NCBI RefSeq assembly: GCF_001625215.2
Contig: NC_030387.2
Coordinates: 1,950,501-2,014,500 of the forward strand
Source of the DNA: Daucus carota subsp. sativus
Taxonomy: Eukaryota > Streptophyta > Magnoliopsida > Apiales > Apiaceae
DNA: 64,000 nt
Reading direction: 5' to 3'
Made by a program: the position numbers and the translations under genes. This document shows, one piece after another, positions 59,425 through 64,000 of the stretch (position 1 is the stretch's first letter; every line of letters begins with the position of its first letter). Under the pieces are notes generated by a model. It ran no database searches. It was not told the DNA's origin and was given only the letters and a program-made list of their open reading frames with translations.

Positions 59425-62400
59425 TAATTTTTTATATTCTTTTTCACGTTTACACATGTTAAGATGTATATAAAATATAATATTATAATTTATTCTACTT
59501 GTGCCAAGTTCTTCACTTAAATTATTTGAATATTATTATTATTTATTGAAAGTATGACTATGTGGAAGATTTGATAAGAATTTACGAGTTTATGATGTAG
59601 AAACCATTTAGAGTACTTTAAGCTACATTTATAAGATGATTTCTATTTCTATTAGTATATTGAAGAAGGGACCGCTTTTTTAATATATGCTTTTTGCACC
59701 TAACAACATGATAGGGTCCGGTTCTCTTAGCAGATATTTTCGTGTTTATTAATTCACAGAAAAAATAGATTCTCGTATTCCCGAAGTCTTCATCCTCTTT
59801 AATATTAGTGATATCACGGTATCACCCTGAGTTCATAGTTATACAATTGATAAAAATTATTTGCTGCAAAAAAATAGATAAACTAGTCATAATGGAGTTT
59901 GTTTGTTCGAATGAGACTGGAAAATATATATAGACAACATGGATATATACTCAAACATATTACCGTCATAAAATAAAGAGGTTTAACAAGATATATTTAT
60001 GTGTCTCACAATTTTGCTAGAGATTTTGAAGAATTTAACGGTATTGATCAAAATAATGTCATTATATCATTGTTAAGTGATAAATTTGATATTTTTAAAT
60101 AAATTTAAGCGGATGGTTGATAAATGGACGGTGTCAGGTTGTTATTGGAATAAAATGGTTTCATATATCAGTGTTGGTGGTTAGCTATCACTTTGCAATC
60201 CAAAATGCTAGATGATATATCTAGCATTTATTCCTCTTTATCTCTTAACGCTACACGATCTAGTGTTTGAAATCCTAAGCGCTATTTTATGTAGCATTTT
60301 ATTCCCAAAACATAAAAATGTATCACGTTTTGTAACGTTCTTCAGACCAAAACACAACATGATTTAGTGTTTTGGTCTAAATATCAAAACGATAGACTAT
60401 TCGACTTTGATAAATGATATTTGAAATCATTTCTCTCACATTAGTAATTTTGAACATTACTCTGTGAGTTTCACGACACCTGAGCCTTTTCTTGGTGTCG
60501 AGCCTTTTCTTTTGATAATTAACCCTAAATATGTATATTTATTCCTCAATAAGGTGGACAATAAATAATTTCGGCTTTCATAGTGTGGGCTTTGTGGACT
60601 TGGACAGTTGTGTATATTGGACAGCTTACTATGTCCAAATTACCAATACATAAAATCCGTTTATAATTTTGTCCCCAATTTCCCACGGCCTTCTCCAAAT
60701 TATACAGTAGCTTTTAGGTATCTTTAGTTTTTTTCCTTAAAAAAAAAAGGTATTTTTATTTTTGCTTATAAAAAACATAGGGGCCGTTTGGGCAAGCTTA
60801 AAAAAATGACTTCTTGCTTAAACTAGAGAAGTGGAGCAGAAGTGAGAAGTAAATAAGTTAATAAAGTGTTTGGAAAAGAAGCAGAAGCTGTGAGACAAAA
60901 GCTAGCATTCTCAACTTTTTAAAAATGCTTCTACTTCTTTACACAAACGGGTCATTCTCAACTTTTTAAAAGTGCTTCTACTTCTTTACACAAACGGATC
61001 AAAAGAAGCAGAAGTCTTCTTCTGCTTCTGTGGCCATAATATTGTAAAGTTGCTTATAAAAACATACTATTGTAAAGTAAAGGCGAAATTAACATGGTAC
61101 GTGACTGTCTCTGCACCCAAGATTGCCCACCAAATTCCATCACAACTTGAATGCGTCTTGCGGTCGTAACACATTTTTATATTTCATCAAAATTACTTTT
61201 AAGCTAAACTCTTACACTATGTGATTACAATAATACAAACTTATTGCTTTCAAAAAAAAAAAAAAATACAAACTTATTATATTTCACTAATAGAATACTC
61301 CTATGTAGGAGATGCTTACTTTTTTACAAACTTTGATGAAAGAGACAATGAAAATGATGGTACAAACACAGGCGACTCAGGTTTGACCTGACTTTCAAAA
61401 ATTATTATTCCCTCCGTTTTTAAATATTTATTTTAATTTTAACATATACATTAATCTTTTTTTGATTAGGAATTTTATTTGAAAAATAATATTTGAAAGT
61501 TATATTTTCGACTATGTAGGGGGTATTTAACTGATATTTTAATGGATTAATGTATTATATATGATTTTGGTTTATGCTAATATTTGAAAAACTGTCGTAA
61601 AATTGATGTAAAGTATTTAGGATTTAATTATAATGTTTCAAAATTTTATGGATTTTGATAGGATTTTAAAAATCTTAAAATACATCGAACAATCTCAAAA
61701 ATATCGTTAGTTTATGAAGTCCCAAAAAATTCATAAATTTATGAAGTCCAAAAAATATCAATCAGCATTTGAATATCATCAGATTTTTTTGAATTTTAAA
61801 TAATATCAGTTGAATATTATCATATTTTTAAATATAATTTAGAATCTTGATTGAATAACACCATACTTTGTAGTATGATTGAAATTTTCAATTAAATACT
61901 CTAAGTATCCGATATATATTTTTTTTAATCCAAGTTCATAATACAACAGAATTTCATATATGAATTTTTTTAATTAAGATCTTAGTCGAATATATCTCAT
62001 AATGAAACCATCTTGCTACGTATGCTAAAAAATAATAAATGTATTTTTTAAAACAGAGGAAATAGTAAATTTCATAGTTTAAACTTTTGTGTAGTTTCGA
62101 TTAGTTTTTTTTCGATCCATCTAGTTTTCCCAATTAATTTTGTTTATAATTGTTTGCGGTCCTAATTCTGTCACAATATGAAATTATTGTACTATTTTGT
62201 TTGAATTATTATTGTACTATTTTGTTTGAGTGATTTGTTTTTTTTTATAAATATAGAATCATCCTAATAGTAATATAGTATCATGAATAAAAAACAATCA
62301 TTTTCCATGAAAAGGGTGGGTGTTTGTGGGGGAGTGAATAGATGAAAGCTAGGTTTCCTGTTTATATATTTTGGTTTTCACTAAACACATTCATTCTTGC

Positions 62401-63898
62401 CGTTGAGATTACTGATTTTATGTTGGAAAAAACAAACAAAACACTATTTCGTACTTTAAACAATAACCTTACTGTTAACAAGTGTTCAACTCAACTATCA
62501 TGGATAATAACATCCACCATAACTTAAACACTCCAGCTAACATGTGCTCTAAATTCTCGAATCTCAAAATTATAATTTATATTTTAAAAATTATATTATT
62601 CGAATTTTAATATCAAGATATATCCGACTAACATATCGATATTATCGAATATTTTTCCAGTTTTATTACAATTTTTTTTCCTAAAAATATTATACAGTAT
62701 CGATCTCAAAATCGTGATGTCATCAACTTGTAAATCAATATCATTCAAAAGAACAAATTGATATTGTTGAGTGTCGGACCAACAATCAATATTATTCGAA
62801 TTTATTGGTATAAATTTTTGAAAAGAGCGACAATCGATAATATTATAATATGATCATTTAATTATTGAGATTTTGAAAAAGGAGTGAAATGAAATAAAAA
62901 TCTGATAACTTGGGCATCCAATGAAAAAAAAGTGAAACAATCATTTTTACTATACATGAGTAATTATAGTTTTGTCTTTGTCATATGTGCTTGTAATTAT
63001 CTGCAAGAAAAAAATCCAAGCCAGTAGTGTCAAATATTACATGAAAAAGGTGAAGAAAAAAGCATCAAATTCTGATGGACAAAGTAAAACCAAGGTCAAA
63101 TAAGAAGTGGATTGAATTTGAGAGTGCATCATAATAATGGGGGCATCAAATGCTTATTGGGATTCGCAATATTGGTGAATTCCAAGATCTGCATGAACAA
63201 AATAAAAGAAAATAAATAAATAATAAATGTGTACTAAACATATTCATCCAATTATTTGGGACCCTTTTCTCCTTGTCTGTCTCCCTATTGGCCAAGCTTC
63301 TGTATGTCCTTTGTAATTATACACACAGACACTTACTTTTCTGTATCTATAGGTTTGCAAAAATTTGTGAGATAAGTAACAAAAATGAATCAAAAGTAGG
63401 GTGGTGGTGGTACTAGTAGTGATGAGTAAAGAACCAATTAGGCTCACTTCAGAGGACAAGTTGCATCTTATTAAAGGTTCCATCTTTTTGCTTCCATTTC
63501 TTTAAAGATACTTAAAGTTTTGATTTTTATTATGTGGTGCTTGTTTTTGGGTCATGGGGTTGTGTTTAATTGTCTAAAGATTTGATTTTGATGTTGTGAA
63601 TGAAGTGTTTATGCTGTAATTTGGAGTGGGTTGAGGTTAGGGTTTAGGTGGCTTTTGTGTTTGTTTAAGAATCTAGGGTTTGAATGAGTGGTGGGTAATG
63701 CTTTGTATCTGAATTGGGTTCTTGACATTTCAGCTTTATTGATTGAGGGGTGTTGAGAAAGAAGTAAAGTTTCGATTTTCCCTCTGAATTAGAAGCAGGT
63801 TTGCATGTTGGTAGTTCTTGAGGTTGTATGTGATTAAACAATTTGTCAGGGAGTTATGGGGGTTTAGGTGATATAGTTGGAAATTTTTAATTCGAAAG
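59425..63898. other. Gene-poor intergenic DNA
   Basis: No supported gene. It holds a GGGGCCGTTTGGGCAAGC element end near 60781 and a 47-bp tandem duplication (60907-60953 and 60954-61000, TCTCAACTTTTTAAAA units). The remainder is AT-rich. The ORFs at 60972-61169 and 62342-62527 have no recognised content. The last few hundred bases are probably the promoter and leader of the next gene. Confidence 0.55.
60907..61000. repeat. 47-bp tandem duplication
   Basis: Two near-identical units, each with TCTCAACTTTTTAAAA and CTTCTACTTCTTTACACAAA, lie in the right part of a probable MITE that begins GGGGCCGTTTGGG at about 60781. Confidence 0.85.
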
Positions 63899-64000
63899 AT
63901 GGCTGCAAAATCAAACAGTGGATACTACCTTGAGCAAAGTATGGCTCCGATTCTTAATCGGCAAATATCTTTTCAATCAAGTGCGATGGATAATACTTCA
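63899..64000 (+). CDS. Start of an unidentified protein-coding gene (cut by window end)
   Basis: The frame opens ATGGCTGCAAAATC and stays open to the window edge (34 codons), reading MAAKSNSGYYLEQSMAPIL and then NRQISFQSSAMDN. The preceding 500 bases are typical T-rich plant leader sequence, and stop codons upstream fix the ATG. The short serine-rich start does not allow a family call. Confidence 0.55.
   Translation, partial: MAAKSNSGYYLEQSMAPILNRQISFQSSAMDNTS

Overview
The window is nuclear DNA of a flowering plant, almost certainly a eudicot. It is AT-rich, with intron-rich genes that use GT-AG splicing, several MITE families, Helitron ends and decayed transposons. No prokaryotic, organellar or viral block was seen. 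I cannot name the species from the sequence.

Layout. 1-3597 (+): 3' part of the plastidial lipoyl synthase gene LIP1P. 5556-9487 (+): a WDR26/GID7-type LisH-CTLH-WD40 gene with a 5'-UTR intron. 9488-13371: AT-rich intergenic DNA with a Helitron nested inside a Tourist-like MITE. 13372-17911 (+): a 10-exon ankyrin-like gene of unknown function, with an hAT MITE in an intron. 18489-19799: remnants of an LTR element and a CACTA transposon. 22235-23137 (-): an intact RNase H-like ORF. 23364-23818: a Mutator-like MITE with near-perfect long inverted repeats. 24314-29653 (-): a chimeric gene joining pieces of folylpolyglutamate synthase, an OTU deubiquitinase and polyubiquitin. 31444-32829: a Harbinger-like element. 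33467-33649 (-): an orphan last exon. 34879-38006 (-): a second, seven-exon ankyrin gene. 39938-44430 (-): a broken gene for a putative plastid membrane protein. 47293-49470 (+): cytosolic pyruvate kinase. 50333-58554 (-): a katanin p80 (KTN80-type) WD40 gene. 63899-64000 (+): the start of an unidentified gene.

The single-copy core (LIP1P, the broken gene, WDR26, pyruvate kinase, katanin p80) resembles, from memory, loci close together on Arabidopsis chromosome 5 (At5g08390-At5g08570). The window therefore looks like a conserved syntenic block, with the accessory material (ankyrin genes, chimeric gene, transposons) inserted into it. The genes belong to unrelated pathways: plastid lipoylation, CTLH/GID ubiquitin ligase, glycolysis and microtubule severing. 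Nothing suggests that they form one functional cluster.

The most notable feature is the chimeric gene at 24314-29653. Twelve predicted exons keep a compatible reading phase across parts of three unrelated gene families. The OTU domain has lost its catalytic cysteine, and a modified ubiquitin unit lies downstream. The second is the gene at 39938-44430, broken in several independent ways: an hAT element in its exon with an 8-bp target duplication, an in-frame stop, a 10-base loss and a partial tandem duplication. The third is the katanin gene, where a 7-bp near-duplication at the expected start puts the ATG out of frame. All exon models were made by eye from splice signals, phase and family resemblance. 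Boundaries may be off by a few bases, and no search was run.
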